Source: Armatimonadota bacterium
GTDB lineage: Bacteria > Sysuimicrobiota > Sysuimicrobiia > Sysuimicrobiales > Sysuimicrobiaceae
Assembly: GCA_031460175.1 (NCBI GenBank)
Contig: JAVKGW010000011.1
Coordinates: forward strand, 1 to 48,482
Direction: 5' to 3'
Length of the DNA: 48,482 nt
In this document: one piece after another, positions 1-8,200 of the stretch
Numbering within the stretch: position 1 is the stretch's first letter
Layout of the letters: each line of letters begins with the position of its first letter
Made by a program: the position numbers and the translations under genes
The notes under the pieces: model-generated
Seen by the model: only the letters and a program-made list of their open reading frames with translations
The model's database searches: none
What the model was told of the DNA's origin: nothing

Positions 1-124
1 GATATCCCGCCTGGGCGAGCAGCTCCTTCGCCCGCGCAGGGTTATACGAGGGTCCTGGGTAGTCCTGAAGGGCTGCAGGACTGAACGGGTGCGCAATCTG
101 ATTCCACGGGCGCCAGTTCCCGCG
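1..124. repeat. Exact 124-bp repeat (first copy, at the window edge)
   Basis: Bases 1-124 are identical to 7137-7260; the first mismatch is at 125 against 7261. Both copies lie inside the paralogous binding-protein genes. Identity falls sharply after about position 168, so this looks like a recent gene-conversion or recombination tract, or a repeat at which the assembly broke. The repeat may continue to the left of the window. Confidence 0.95.
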
Positions 125-1054
125 GCCGAGCGCCCGGGCGATGGCATCCCGATCCACCGCGTACGCGAGTGCCTCCCGAACCCGGCGATCGGCAAACGGC
201 GAATCCGAGTTCACACTGTCCGGGATGATCATGAGGATCCCCGCACCCGGAGGCCCCGTGATGAGCCGGAACCTCCCGGTATCCCGGAGCTCCGCGATGA
301 TGGCGGGATCCCCGAAGCCCGCGATGTCCAGCTGATGGGCCAACAGGGCCGCCTTCCGGGTTTGCTCATCCTGGATGAACCGCATCTCCAGGCGATCCAA
401 ATAGGGCTTTCCGCGATCCCAGTACTGGGCAAACCGCACGTAGTCCGCGTACGAGCTCGGATCGTACCGCACGATCCGGAAGGGCCCCGTGCCCACCGGC
501 TGCCACTGGGCCCGCTCCTGTCCCAGCCGCTGGATGGTGGCAGGAGAAGCGATGAGGGCCGCGGATCCTCCCAGAGCAAGGAACACCCCGTTGTCCCACT
601 TCTCCAGGTTCACCCGCACCGTGTACCGGTCCAGCACGTCCACGGACTTGATGTAGGCCGGCAGCCGCCGGACCTTGATGCTCTCCTCCAGGCTGAACTT
701 CACCGCCTCCCCGGTCAGCTCCGTGCCGTCGTGGAACTTGACCCCCCGGCGAAGCCGCAGGACGATGGCCTTCCGGTCCGGGGCCACCTCCCACCGCTCC
801 GCGAGTCTGGGGGAGACCCGCCCGTACGCATCGACCCACACCAGGGTCTCGTACACGGGCATGGCGGCGATGATGCCGAACACGGGCATGATCCACGGGA
901 CCCCGAAGGGGCCTCCGGGAGGTTCGTCCGCCACCCGCAGGACCCCTCCCCGTTGGGGCTGCTCCGCAGGACCCGCCAGGCCTACCCCGATCCCTCGGGC
1001 GGCCAAGACAACCGCCAGGATCACGCCCAAAGCCAGTCCTCCCATCCTCCGCAT
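1..1054 (-). CDS. Peptide/solute ABC transporter substrate-binding protein, copy A (partial, C-terminus off the left edge)
   Basis: This is the N-terminal 351 residues of a family 5 (DppA/OppA-like) extracellular solute-binding protein. It starts at ATG 1052-1054 behind a GGGAGGTGA ribosome-binding site. The product begins with a hydrophobic signal-like stretch (MRRMGGLALGVILAVVLAA) followed by the GGVLRVADEPPGGPFGVPW region. It is a close paralogue of the complete protein at 6655-8181, which predicts about 508 residues, so roughly 155 residues are missing beyond the window. Its reading frame was followed by hand because it has no stop inside the window. It lies 36 bases downstream of the UGSC partner gene, in the same orientation, and is probably the last visible gene of the operon that starts at 10850. 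It would bind a substrate outside the membrane, but no matching dipeptide permease genes are present nearby. Confidence 0.88.
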   Translation of the reverse strand, partial: MRRMGGLALGVILAVVLAARGIGVGLAGPAEQPQRGGVLRVADEPPGGPFGVPWIMPVFGIIAAMPVYETLVWVDAYGRVSPRLAERWEVAPDRKAIVLRLRRGVKFHDGTELTGEAVKFSLEESIKVRRLPAYIKSVDVLDRYTVRVNLEKWDNGVFLALGGSAALIASPATIQRLGQERAQWQPVGTGPFRIVRYDPSSYADYVRFAQYWDRGKPYLDRLEMRFIQDEQTRKAALLAHQLDIAGFGDPAIIAELRDTGRFRLITGPPGAGILMIIPDSVNSDSPFADRRVREALAYAVDRDAIARALGRGNWRPWNQIAHPFSPAALQDYPGPSYNPARAKELLAQAGY

Positions 1055-1090
1055 CCTAGCTCACCTCCCGTTTCATAACGTTACACCCGA

Positions 1091-2137
1091 TCACATGCGC
1101 CTCGCGGGGATTCGGCGGGTAACGGTCTGCCAGACGAAGGTGGGACAGACGGTGGATACTCCCGCGTTCCGCGCTCCCGCCACGATCAACGTAATCGCCT
1201 CCGGGGCATGCGCGAACCGCACGAACGCCTCGTCCGGAAGGTCTGGATCCAGCCCCCCTGCCTTCGCAAGGCGCCGCAACTCCCCCGCCCGACGCCCGAA
1301 GTGCTCCCACAGGAACGCCCGCACTCGATGCTTGCTCCACCCCGCCTCCGCGATGAGCTGCGCGTGCTCCGGCCCCATCACCACGATGGACCCGTGGCCT
1401 CGGGGGGAGGGGAAATATCCTCCTCCGTATGACATGGAGTCCGCGATGTTGAGGAGGATGTGTTCCGGCTGCTTGGAGTCCCGCTGTTCCACGGGCATGG
1501 TCCCCCTCGCCCAGGCCACGGTCACCGTGCTCTCGTCCTCCCGAAATCCCCGCTCCACGTGCAACGGTTCCCAGGGGCTCTCCTCCTCGTTCTCCGCGAT
1601 GCAGAAGCTGTACTTGGCCGGGGTCCCCTGGGTGCTCTGATCGAAGGTGTGGGGCCGGATCCCGAAGGCGTTCATGACCACCAGCCGCAGGGCCCGGCCC
1701 ACGGTGGCGTTCGCCCGGTCTCCGGGACTGAACACGTTGTCCGTGCCGTTAAAGCCCAGCTCCTGGCGCACGGGACCGTTGATCACCACCAGCACCGCCT
1801 GGCCGGTGGTGCTCTGGAACAACCCGCGGCTCACCGGCAGGTCCCGAACAGCCTCCAGCATGGCCAGGACCACGGGGAAGTGCTCCGGCCGACACCCCGC
1901 CATGACCGCGTTCGCGGCCGCAAGGCGCACGGTGCACTTCCGCCCCAGGTGCTCCTGCGCGAAGATCACCTCCTCTGGGTCCCGGTCCACCTGCGCGAGG
2001 AACTCCTCCACGAACTCCTCCGCGGGAGGCACCACCGGCAACCCGTCCGTCCACCCCTGCTCGTAACAGTACTCGATGGCCGCCCGGGCCTCCCGCACCG
2101 CCTCCCGGGTCGGTTCCGTCCGCACTCCTTGACTCAT
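1091..2137 (-). CDS. UGSC-associated partner protein (stand-alone form), function unknown
   Basis: A 348-residue soluble protein of unknown function. It is homologous from about residue 20 to its end to the C-terminal domain of the fused selenoprotein at 8201-9808. Conserved blocks shared by the two copies include EQGWTDGLPVVPP, VRLAAANAVMAGCRPEHFPV, GDRANATVGRA, STQGTPAKYSFCIAENEEES and GWSKHRVR. Five cysteines are conserved (C24, C68, C82, the Cys of SFCIAENEE and the Cys near STVCPTF), which would fit redox or metal chemistry but proves nothing. The start ATG overlaps the stop of the selenoprotein gene as ATGA, so the two are translationally coupled. Fusion of the same two parts in the second copy strongly suggests a physical complex. 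No signal peptide or membrane segment is visible. It was probably annotated elsewhere only as hypothetical or UGSC-linked. Confidence 0.85.
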   Translation of the reverse strand: MSQGVRTEPTREAVREARAAIEYCYEQGWTDGLPVVPPAEEFVEEFLAQVDRDPEEVIFAQEHLGRKCTVRLAAANAVMAGCRPEHFPVVLAMLEAVRDLPVSRGLFQSTTGQAVLVVINGPVRQELGFNGTDNVFSPGDRANATVGRALRLVVMNAFGIRPHTFDQSTQGTPAKYSFCIAENEEESPWEPLHVERGFREDESTVTVAWARGTMPVEQRDSKQPEHILLNIADSMSYGGGYFPSPRGHGSIVVMGPEHAQLIAEAGWSKHRVRAFLWEHFGRRAGELRRLAKAGGLDPDLPDEAFVRFAHAPEAITLIVAGARNAGVSTVCPTFVWQTVTRRIPARRM

Positions 2138-2670
2138 CCTGCCACCTCCTCCTGCAGCAGCCGCACCACTTCCGGAAGGGCCTGCTCCGCCCGGACTCTC
2201 AACTCCTCCGGGGAGAGACTGCTGATGGGGTGCGGAATGGCCACATACGGATACCCTTCCAATCCCTGGGTCCGAGCCATGGCGTCCGCGGTGCGGCGGA
2301 AGGCATCCGTGATCACCGCGGCAGCCGGAATCCCCCGTTCCTCGAACAGGATGCCGTCGGCCACACTGGCCGCGCTGCAGGACCCTCAGTCCCCGACCCC
2401 GGGGATCACGAAATCACACTGCGTCCCGAGCTCCTCCACCAGTTCCGGAGGAACGGGGACCGCGAAGTGCGGCTTGCGCCGCAGCACCACCTCCCGCACC
2501 CCGTACCTCTCCCGGAGGAGATCCCCCAGGGCCCTGAGGAAGACATCCGCGTTCCGCTTGCCGTTGTCCACGAGCCCCACCCGGGCCCCCCGCAGGGACC
2601 GACCGCCCCTTGGGGCCATGCGCCGCCTGATCTCCTGCACCCCTCCTGTGGGATCCACCAGCACCGCCAT
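2134..2670 (-). CDS. UGSC family selenoprotein (in-frame TGA decoded as selenocysteine)
   Basis: A 178-residue protein read through an in-frame TGA at 2386-2388 (codon 95). The start ATG is at 2668-2670 behind GGAGGTGAGGGG. Before the TGA comes a conserved N-terminal half (RGARVGLVDNGKRNAD, then GVGD); after it the frame continues GSCSAASVADGILFEERGIP and AIPHPISSL to the stop. The motif is therefore U95-G-S-C98, the hallmark of the family listed in databases as UGSC family (seleno)protein. The paralogue at 8201-9808 has the TGA at the same codon, with homologous protein on both sides, so a nonsense mutation is unlikely. A SECIS-like hairpin follows directly. A U-x-x-C pair suggests thiol/selenol redox chemistry; the reaction is unknown. 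It starts 5 bases after the ABC ATPase gene and overlaps the partner gene by 4. SelA/B/C/D must be encoded elsewhere. Confidence 0.9.
2349..2388 (-). promoter_or_regulatory. Predicted bacterial SECIS element of UGSC selenoprotein A
   Basis: The mRNA from the UGA (2388-2386) folds by eye into an outer GGGU/AUCC stem and an apical stem CGCGGCC/GGCCG(A)CG with one bulged A, closing the five-base loop AGUGU (2367-2363). A G lies at loop position 2, 20 nt after the UGA, which fits the usual spacing for SelB-dependent bacterial SECIS elements. The apical hairpin is the same in the second selenoprotein gene. No folding program was run. Confidence 0.72.
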
Positions 2671-2675
2671 TCCCC

Positions 2676-3809
2676 TCACCTCCCTCCGTTGGAATGATGT
2701 GCGATGGCCTCCGAGGGAGACTGCCGGAGAAGGAGGATCCGCCGCGGGTCCAGCCGGAGGTAGACCGCCTCCCCGATCCGCCAAACCGGCGGACCGTAGG
2801 CCATCAGGGTCCCCCTTCCCTCGGCCAGGGCGATCCGGTACCGCATCACCGTCCCCTCGAACAGGGCGGAGAGGACCCTCCCTCCCACCACGTTCACGTC
2901 CCCCGTGGGTTCCGGCTCCATCACCACGTGCTCGGGCCGGATTCCCACCCACACCCGCTCGCCCCGCGGCACATCGCCTTCCTCCAACCGCACCTGCAGC
3001 CGCCCCCAGTCCGTCTCCACCACGGCCACTTGCCCGTTCATCGCCACCAGGCGCCCGGTGAACAGGTTCGTGGTCCCCACGAACTCCGCCACGAACCGGG
3101 TCCGGGGCCGCTCGTACAGTTGCTGGGGGGTCCCGACTTCCTCCACCCGTCCCTCCCGCATTACCGCCACCACGTCTGACAGGGACAGCGCCTCCACCTG
3201 GTCGTGCGTCACGTAGACCGTGGTAATGCCCAGCTTCCGCTGCAATCCCCGCAGTTCCTCCCGAACCTGCTCCCGCACCTTCGCATCCAGGTTGCTGAGG
3301 GGCTCATCCAGGAGCAGAACCTGAGGCTCGTACACCAGGGCCCGGGCCAGGGCCACCCGCTGCTGTTGGCCTCCGCTCAGCAACGGCGCGGGCCGGTCCC
3401 CCAACCCTCCCAGTCCCACCAGCTCCAGCGCCGCCTCCACCCGCCTCCGGATCTCCCCGGGGGGCAGGCGCCGCACCCTCAAGGGATACGCCACGTTCTC
3501 GAACACCGTCAGGTGCGGCCAGATGGCATAGGACTGGAAGACCATCCCGATGTTCCGGCGCTCCGGAGGGAGATAGATCCCCTGCGCCCGGCTGAAAACC
3601 ACCTGCTCCCCGAACCGGATCTCCCCGTCATCGGGCCGCTCCAACCCGGCGATGCACCGCAGCACCGTGGTCTTCCCGCACCCGCTGGGGCCCAGCAGGG
3701 TCAGGATCTTCCCCTCCGGGGCCTCCAGGGTCACCCCGTCCACGGCCCGGACCCGCTGGCCCTGGAAGGTGAACACCTTCCGGAGGGAGATCAACCGGAT
3801 GGAGGCCAC
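2676..3809 (-). CDS. ABC transporter ATP-binding protein (iron(III)/spermidine type, FbpC/PotA-like)
   Basis: A 377-residue ATPase that would power the permease encoded immediately upstream. Visible motifs are Walker A GPSGCGKT (40-47), Q-loop Q92, signature LSGGQ (144-148), Walker B LLLDEP (165-170) and H-loop H202, followed by a C-terminal TOBE-type regulatory domain (about 235-365, including VGIRPEHV). The start is GTG at 3807-3809 with AGGTGAT upstream. Length and C-terminal domain match the FbpC/PotA class rather than peptide transporters. It is the third gene of the binding protein-permease-ATPase set and lies 5 bases before the UGSC selenoprotein gene. The 42-base gap to the permease gene contains a weak TATGCT-like -10 sequence, not convincing as a separate promoter. 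Confidence 0.93.
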   Translation of the reverse strand: MASIRLISLRKVFTFQGQRVRAVDGVTLEAPEGKILTLLGPSGCGKTTVLRCIAGLERPDDGEIRFGEQVVFSRAQGIYLPPERRNIGMVFQSYAIWPHLTVFENVAYPLRVRRLPPGEIRRRVEAALELVGLGGLGDRPAPLLSGGQQQRVALARALVYEPQVLLLDEPLSNLDAKVREQVREELRGLQRKLGITTVYVTHDQVEALSLSDVVAVMREGRVEEVGTPQQLYERPRTRFVAEFVGTTNLFTGRLVAMNGQVAVVETDWGRLQVRLEEGDVPRGERVWVGIRPEHVVMEPEPTGDVNVVGGRVLSALFEGTVMRYRIALAEGRGTLMAYGPPVWRIGEAVYLRLDPRRILLLRQSPSEAIAHHSNGGR

Positions 3810-3851
3810 GACCGATCACCTAAATCTAGCATACCTTGTGCTCTCACGGAT

Positions 3852-5570
3852 CTAGAGCGCGGCGGCCGGCCCGCGCATCCACCGGCGTGCCGCGGCGACC
3901 ACGACCACACACAGGGCGCTCACGAGCACGCCCAGGGCCGCCATGTCCCCGACCTGCCCGTCCTCCCACAGGTGGAACAGCAGGGGACCCACGGGCTCCG
4001 AGCGGGGAGTATACAGGAGGACGGAGGTGCTGAACTCCTGGATGTAGATGGTAAAGAGGATGGCCCAACCCGCGAGGAACCCGGGCCGAACGAGCGGCAG
4101 GAGGACCTTCCGGAACGTGCTCCCAAACCCCGCCCCGCAAACCCTCGAGGATTCCTCCAGCTCCCGGTGCACCTGCACCATGGTGGAGGTCATGGCCCTC
4201 AGGCCGTAGGGCAGAAACCGCGTGACGTAGCTGATGAGGAGGATCCATAGGGTCCCGTAGATGGGCAGGGGGAGCTGCGCGTAGGCCCAAAGCAGCCCCA
4301 CCGCGAGGGCCGTCCCGGGAAAGGCCCAGGGCACGAAGGATAGCCCCTCCAGGATCCCGCTGAACCGAGTCCTCCGATGAACGGTGAAGTACGCCACCAG
4401 GGAGGCGAGGAGCATGGCCACGGTGGCCCCGCCCAGTGCCAGGGTGAGGCTCACCTGGAGGGCCCGCCCCACCCGACCACTCTGGAGAAGGAACTCGTAG
4501 TGCCGGAGCGTGAGCTGGCTCAGCATCTCCCGGCTCGGCACCTGGTAGTAGGGCGTCAAGGAGACGTACACGAGCACCGCCAGGGGGACGATCACGAGCA
4601 GCCCGAGGATCCCCAGCGCCACCCCGGAGGCCAGATACCGCCACCGACCCAGGTTGATCACCCGGGGTCGGTATCCCCGTCCCGTGATGGTGGCGTAGCG
4701 CTCCGAAAGTGCGGTCAGCCTCCGGTAGATCCCCACCAGGGTGAGGGTGATGGCCAGCTGGCCCACCGCATACGTGGCCGCGAGGTTGTGGTTGGGAGGG
4801 AGGGTCGCCAGGGCCTCCCGGAAGATCCTCGTGCTCAGGACCTCGATCCCCACGGGCATCCCCAGGACCACGGGGATATCGAGGCTCTCGATGGCCCGGG
4901 CGAAGTTCAGGGTGGCCGTGCCGATGACCGCGGGCGCCATGACGGGGATGGTCACCCGCCGGGTCACATCCAGCACGCCGGACCCCGCCATCCGTCCGGC
5001 CTCCTCCAGGGCCGGGTCCATGGCCCGCAGGGCCGCGGAGAGGATGAGGAAGGCGAGGGGCGTGAGCACCAACCCCTCCACGAACATCATCCCGCCCAGG
5101 GAGTACCCGTTCAGGACGGGAAGTCCGAGAGGCTGCAACACCCCTCGATTGAGCAGCCCGATGCGGGGGCTCAGCACCAGGCTCCACGAGGTGGCCACGA
5201 GGAACCGGGGGATCACGTTGGGCGCCAGACCGATGAGCTCAAACAGGCCCCTGCCCGGTGCATCGGTGCGTACCGTAATCCACGCGAGGACCGTCGCCAG
5301 AAGCATGGAAAATGCGGTGGCCCCCGCGGCGAAGAGCAGGGAGTTCACCAGGATCCGGTAGGTCCTCGGATCCGTGTAGGCCTCCCGATAGTGCGCGGTG
5401 GTCCAGCGCCCGGGGAGTCCCAGGGGCGCATCGCTGACGCTCCCGTAAAAGAGCATCACCGTGGGGTACAGGGCGAGGAAGCCCACGAGAAGGCCTGTGG
5501 CCACCGCCACCCACGTGCCCGTCTCCACCGAGAGCCAGGGGCGCGGGCCTGCCAGTACCCGCCCGTTCAT
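3852..5570 (-). CDS. ABC transporter permease, two fused permease domains (FbpB-like)
   Basis: A 572-residue integral membrane protein made of two binding-protein-dependent permease domains in tandem, as in ferric iron FbpB/SfuB-type transporters. Each half carries an EAA-like cytoplasmic loop: LEEAGRMAGSG with the following IPVMAP in the first half, and LEESSRVCGAGFGS with VLLPLVRP in the second. About twelve hydrophobic segments alternate with short loops. The start ATG is at 5568-5570 with only a weak ribosome-binding site. It sits between the binding-protein gene (36-base gap) and the ATPase gene (42-base gap). The substrate cannot be read from sequence: proteins of this class carry iron(III), but related ones carry phosphonates, thiamine or organic anions. 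The neighbours make a catabolic substrate a fair alternative to iron. Confidence 0.92.
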   Translation of the reverse strand: MNGRVLAGPRPWLSVETGTWVAVATGLLVGFLALYPTVMLFYGSVSDAPLGLPGRWTTAHYREAYTDPRTYRILVNSLLFAAGATAFSMLLATVLAWITVRTDAPGRGLFELIGLAPNVIPRFLVATSWSLVLSPRIGLLNRGVLQPLGLPVLNGYSLGGMMFVEGLVLTPLAFLILSAALRAMDPALEEAGRMAGSGVLDVTRRVTIPVMAPAVIGTATLNFARAIESLDIPVVLGMPVGIEVLSTRIFREALATLPPNHNLAATYAVGQLAITLTLVGIYRRLTALSERYATITGRGYRPRVINLGRWRYLASGVALGILGLLVIVPLAVLVYVSLTPYYQVPSREMLSQLTLRHYEFLLQSGRVGRALQVSLTLALGGATVAMLLASLVAYFTVHRRTRFSGILEGLSFVPWAFPGTALAVGLLWAYAQLPLPIYGTLWILLISYVTRFLPYGLRAMTSTMVQVHRELEESSRVCGAGFGSTFRKVLLPLVRPGFLAGWAILFTIYIQEFSTSVLLYTPRSEPVGPLLFHLWEDGQVGDMAALGVLVSALCVVVVAAARRWMRGPAAAL

Positions 5571-5606
5571 GCCGGTGCCTTGTACCGCGAGGCCACCGTC
5601 GCTCGA

Positions 5607-6617
5607 CTATCGCCGCGCAAACACCCTCTCCAGCTCGCGCCGCCACTCCTGCAGCCTTTCGGCTCCCAGGGGCTGCGCCACCTGGAATCGGATCTGCTCC
5701 AAGCCTGGGATGGGCGACTTCACCCCCCGCACCAGGACCACCTCCCCTTCCTGCGCGAGGGCCAAAAGGGTGGCCCGGGAGTGGAGGGTCTCCATGAGGA
5801 GCCGCGCCGCGTTGGGGTGCGGAGGCCGAGCGCTCACCGCGAAGTGGGCACCCACGGCCATCATGGGATTGATCCGCGCGTAATCGATGGGGGCTCCCTG
5901 CGCCCGGAAGAGGGGAACGTAGTGCAGGAGCGTGATCCCGATGGGGTATTCCCCGCTGATCACCTTTGGGGGGACCAGGGGATCCTGCCCCACGAAGGCC
6001 GGGTTCTGTTCCGCGAAGCCCCGGAGGAACCGGTCATAATCCCTTCCCAACACGTTGCGGAGCCAGTGCAACCAGAGGGCGATGGTTACGTTCCGCTGGG
6101 GATCCGCCATCACGATCTTCCCCCGCCACTTCGGGTCGATGAGATCCAGGTACGACCGGGGGACCTCCGCCGCGGGGACCAGCCGCGGGTTGTAGATCAC
6201 CGCGTCCGCGATCACCCGGTAGGGGGGAGGGAGGGTGGGATCCCGCCACGTTACCGTGAGTCCCTCGATGGGAGGCCACGGACCCCGACCGATGGCTCCC
6301 GCGTCCCGGAGCACCTGCATGGTCTCCGTGGTGCCCTCCGCCACGTCAAAGAGCCACCGGCCCACCCGGGTCTCCGTGAGTGCCCGGTCCAGGATCCCGC
6401 TCGCGGAGCTCCTCCACTCCTCCACCGGCACCCCGTATCGTCCCTCATAGATCTTCTTCACCACGTTGAAGATGGGCTCCCGCATGGCCACGTACACGAC
6501 CACCTTTCCCTCCCGCCGGGCCGCCTGCACCACATCCGGCTGCGCCATCAGCACAGGCGCCCCTGCCAGGCCGAGGAGGGTCAGGACCATCCCCGCCACA
6601 TGCCATCGGTACCTCAT
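5607..6617 (-). CDS. ABC transporter substrate-binding protein, iron(III)/spermidine type (FbpA-like)
   Basis: A secreted periplasmic-type binding protein of family 1/FbpA class, 336 residues. A signal sequence is visible (RYRWHVAGMVLTLLGLAGA with an A-x-A-like site near PVLMAQ). The body starts ARREGKVVVYVAM, typical of the family. ATG 6615-6617 is preferred because GGAGGAGACC lies directly upstream; an ATG at 6641 would add eight residues without a ribosome-binding site. The paired tyrosines that bind Fe(III) in FbpA are not obvious, so the ligand may not be iron. It stands between the family 5 binding protein (37-base gap) and its permease, within a single-direction gene string. Confidence 0.85.
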   Translation of the reverse strand: MRYRWHVAGMVLTLLGLAGAPVLMAQPDVVQAARREGKVVVYVAMREPIFNVVKKIYEGRYGVPVEEWRSSASGILDRALTETRVGRWLFDVAEGTTETMQVLRDAGAIGRGPWPPIEGLTVTWRDPTLPPPYRVIADAVIYNPRLVPAAEVPRSYLDLIDPKWRGKIVMADPQRNVTIALWLHWLRNVLGRDYDRFLRGFAEQNPAFVGQDPLVPPKVISGEYPIGITLLHYVPLFRAQGAPIDYARINPMMAVGAHFAVSARPPHPNAARLLMETLHSRATLLALAQEGEVVLVRGVKSPIPGLEQIRFQVAQPLGAERLQEWRRELERVFARR

Positions 6618-6654
6618 GGTCTCCTCCTGCGTGTTCTGCAAACCTTACTTATGC

Positions 6655-8181
6655 TTATGGCCGTGCTTTCCATGCGTTCGCGGGCTCCCACCAAGGCCAG
6701 GTAGATTTGGTGAGGTGGGCCGTTCCCCGCACCTCGGGCCATGCCACGTAGGTCCGCATGGCCATGAACACCGGAATGACCGTGTAATCCTGCATCAGCA
6801 GCCGATGAACTTGTTGGAGCTTGTGCCGCTGGGGCGTAAGGGTCGCCGCAGACTCCTCCACCAGCCGTTCCAGCCCCTCCGGACGCTTCAGGCTGACAAA
6901 CCCTTCCGGGGAGTTCGTGAAGTAGAACCGGATGTAGTTGTTGAAGTTCGGGAAGTAGCCGTAGAAGTGAAGGAGGACGCCCCGCCATCCGTTCCGCTGG
7001 TACTCCACGTACCGCCCGATCTCCGGCGTCTCCAGCTCCGCCCGGATCCCGACTTCCTGGAGATACCGCTGGACCGCCAGGGCAATGTCCCGCTCCAGGT
7101 AGAAGGCCTTGATGACCCGGGTGCTGAACCCATTGGGATATCCCGCCTGGGCGAGCAGCTCCTTCGCCCGCGCAGGGTTATACGAGGGTCCTGGGTAGTC
7201 CTGAAGGGCTGCAGGACTGAACGGGTGCGCAATCTGATTCCACGGGCGCCAGTTCCCGCGACCGAGCGCCCGGGCGATGGCATCCCGGTCCACCGCGTAC
7301 GCGACCGCTTCCCGAACCCTCCGGTCCGCGAAGGGAGAATCGGAATTCGCACTGTCCGGAATGATCATCAGGATCCCTGCTCCCGGAGGCCCGGTGATGA
7401 GCTGGAACCTCCCTGTATCCCGAAGCTCTGCGATGATGGCAGGGTCTCCGAACCCGGCGATGTCCAGTTGGCGCGCCAGGAGAGCAGCTTTGCGCGTCTG
7501 CTCGTCCCGGATGAACCGCAGCTCGAGGCGGTCCAGGTAGGGCTTCCCGCGATCCCAGTATTGATTAAACCGGACATAATCCGCGTACGCGTTCGGGTCA
7601 TATCGCACGATCCGGAACGGCCCCGTGCCCACCGGCTGCCACTGGGCCCGCTCCTGCCCCAATCGCTGGACGGTGGCAGGGGAAGTAATGAGAACCGCGC
7701 TCAGCGAGATGTAGATCCCGTTGTCCCACTTCTCCAGGTTCACCCGCACCGTGTACCGGTCCAGCACGTCCGCGGACTTGATGTAGGCAGGCACCCGCCG
7801 GGCCTGGATGTACCCTTCCAAGCTGAACTTCACCGCCTCCGCCGTCATCTCCGTGCCGTCGTGGAAGAGGACTCCCCGCCGCAGCCGGAGGATGAGGGCT
7901 TTCCTGTCCGGAGCCACCTCCCATCGCTCCGCGAGCCTCGGCAGGACCCGGTTATACGCGTCCACCCACACCGGGGCCTCGTAGACGGGCATGGCGGCGA
8001 TGATGCCGAACACGGGCATGATCCACGGCACCCCGAAGGGGCCTCCCGCGGGTTCGTCCGCCACCCGAAGCACCCCTCCCCGCTGGGGCCGCTCCGCAGG
8101 ACCCGCCAGACCCACCACTCCCTGGATGGACAGGACCACCGCCAGGGCCACGCCAACGGCCAACGCGACCATCTTCCGCAT
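6655..8181 (-). CDS. Peptide/solute ABC transporter substrate-binding protein, copy B
   Basis: A complete 508-residue family 5 (DppA/OppA-like) extracellular binding protein. The start ATG at 8179-8181 follows GGGGTGAG. A signal peptide is visible (KMVALAVGVALAVVLSIQG), then GGVLRVADEP, FHDGTEMTAEAVKFSLE (a family hallmark), QYWDRGKPYLDRLELRFI and the YNPARAKELLAQAGYPNG region. It is a close paralogue of the partial gene at 1-1054 and a more distant one of the gene at 44988-46505. The three share the unusual VADEP/VVDEP...PFGVPW N-terminal block, so they form a local subfamily. It begins 19 bases after the stop of the fused selenoprotein gene. No dedicated family 5 permeases are near, so it may act with a remote permease, or act as a stand-alone solute scavenger. 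Confidence 0.93.
   Translation of the reverse strand: MRKMVALAVGVALAVVLSIQGVVGLAGPAERPQRGGVLRVADEPAGGPFGVPWIMPVFGIIAAMPVYEAPVWVDAYNRVLPRLAERWEVAPDRKALILRLRRGVLFHDGTEMTAEAVKFSLEGYIQARRVPAYIKSADVLDRYTVRVNLEKWDNGIYISLSAVLITSPATVQRLGQERAQWQPVGTGPFRIVRYDPNAYADYVRFNQYWDRGKPYLDRLELRFIRDEQTRKAALLARQLDIAGFGDPAIIAELRDTGRFQLITGPPGAGILMIIPDSANSDSPFADRRVREAVAYAVDRDAIARALGRGNWRPWNQIAHPFSPAALQDYPGPSYNPARAKELLAQAGYPNGFSTRVIKAFYLERDIALAVQRYLQEVGIRAELETPEIGRYVEYQRNGWRGVLLHFYGYFPNFNNYIRFYFTNSPEGFVSLKRPEGLERLVEESAATLTPQRHKLQQVHRLLMQDYTVIPVFMAMRTYVAWPEVRGTAHLTKSTWPWWEPANAWKARP
7137..7260. repeat. Exact 124-bp repeat (second copy)
   Basis: Identical to window bases 1-124, and located at the equivalent place in the paralogous binding-protein gene. 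Adjacent stretches of the two genes are clearly more diverged, so the identity is local rather than the general level of the duplication. Confidence 0.95.
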
Positions 8182-8200
8182 GGCTCTCACCCCCTGCGGG

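Noticed and set aside
2386-2952. A 188-residue open frame ending at TGA 2386, as an independent protein
   Set aside because: The true start is ATG 2670 with a good ribosome-binding site, and the frame continues past the TGA as a conserved selenoprotein. The upstream part overlaps the ATPase gene in another frame.
4377-6704. Plus-strand open frame of 775 residues
   Set aside because: Antisense to the ABC permease and binding-protein genes; His/Pro/Gly-rich composition typical of shadow frames in high-GC DNA.
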